Under the pieces are notes generated by a model. It was not told the DNA's origin, ran no database searches, and was given only the letters and a program-made list of their open reading frames with translations. A DNA stretch of 39,631 bases from an uncultured Clostridia bacterium (GTDB taxonomy: Bacteria; Bacillota; Clostridia; Oscillospirales; Oscillospiraceae), in contig CANPBB010000012.1 in the NCBI GenBank assembly GCA_947572235.1, positions 1 to 39,631 on the forward strand, written 5' to 3'. Shown here in pieces: positions 39,437 through 39,631 of this stretch. Made by a program: the position numbers and the translations under genes. Positions within the stretch are counted from its first letter, which is position 1, and every line of letters starts with the position of its first letter.

Positions 39437-39631
39437 ATGAAACAAAAAATCGGTTTTTGGGTTGAAAGCCAAGAGGATCCCGCCAATACTGCCCATGCTG
39501 CATCTGAAAATCCAATCATCCCACCAAGAAAGTCCCTGGTGCAGGTCTGTTTTCCGCAGCGAGGCACGAATCTGTCTTTGCATTTCTCTGGTAGAATGAA
39601 GTATGGACACACCATTCAGAGAGGAGAGAGC
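39437..39631 (+). CDS. Partial gene, unidentified
   Basis: The ATG at 39437 is preceded by AAAAGGAGGA with good spacing. The frame stays open for 65 codons to the end of the window, starting MKQKIGFWVESQEDPANTAH and continuing IIPPRKSLVQVCFPQRGTNL and LHFSGRMKYGHTIQRGE. The N-terminal part is too short to place in a family. It is distinct from the leftward shadow frames in this region. Confidence 0.6.
   Translation, partial: MKQKIGFWVESQEDPANTAHAASENPIIPPRKSLVQVCFPQRGTNLSLHFSGRMKYGHTIQRGES

Overview
The window reads as chromosomal DNA of a GC-rich, spore-forming Clostridia, most likely an Oscillospiraceae relative (Oscillibacter/Flavonifractor-like). The evidence is Firmicutes gene order (dxs-tlyA-nadK-argR-recN), a T-box leader, strong AGGAGG ribosome binding sites with frequent GTG and TTG starts, a SpoIIM-like gene next to xerD, a PrdX-like prolyl-tRNA deacylase, and a short clostridial-type MetH. 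I found no rRNA, canonical tRNA, CRISPR array, prophage or intact insertion sequence.

Layout. 1-7.4 kb: the start of a leftward gene (possibly acetolactate synthase), a MATE exporter plus Sfp-type phosphopantetheinyl transferase, a leftward murC-deacylase pair, and a rightward cca-nfo pair behind a hairpin-rich leader. 7.4-13.0 kb is a decay zone. Four or five broken genes (phosphodiester glycosidase-like, an unknown, a small membrane protein, another unknown, cbrC) are mixed with a YjiH-type membrane protein, an EamA transporter, a small conserved protein, and two large inverted-repeat elements. 13.0-22.5 kb: a PLP enzyme of the methionine gamma-lyase/YnbB family runs leftward. Diverging from it is a ~630-nt structured intergenic region that I identify as OLE RNA, followed by its membrane partner oapA and then dxs, tlyA, nadK, argR, recN and a degenerate M28-peptidase-like membrane protein.

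22.6-25.8 kb holds RNA-centred features. A DIP1984-family gene is followed within 25 bp by a compact RNA candidate with a long-range 17-bp split helix, a tRNA-like T-arm and a strong terminator, resembling bacterial Y RNAs. Next comes a tyrosine T-box that leads first into a RibD/DHFR-like reductase gene and only then into tyrS. 25.8-32.2 kb: an autoregulated MerR-TipAS regulator, small membrane or hypothetical proteins, SpoIIM-like and xerD, two overlapping unknown genes, and a P-loop kinase-like gene whose best start codon is AUA.

32.2-39.6 kb: a short cobalamin-dependent methionine synthase with a GNAT gene, SMI1/KNR4 and DUF1858 proteins, a leftward pair made of a duplicated-repeat DUF1538 membrane protein and a two-domain P-II-like protein, a tocopherol-cyclase-like protein, and a gene running off the end.

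The items most worth following are the DIP1984/Y-like RNA unit, the OLE RNA-oapA locus, the DUF1538/P-II pair, and the tyrosine T-box that reaches tyrS through an unrelated gene.
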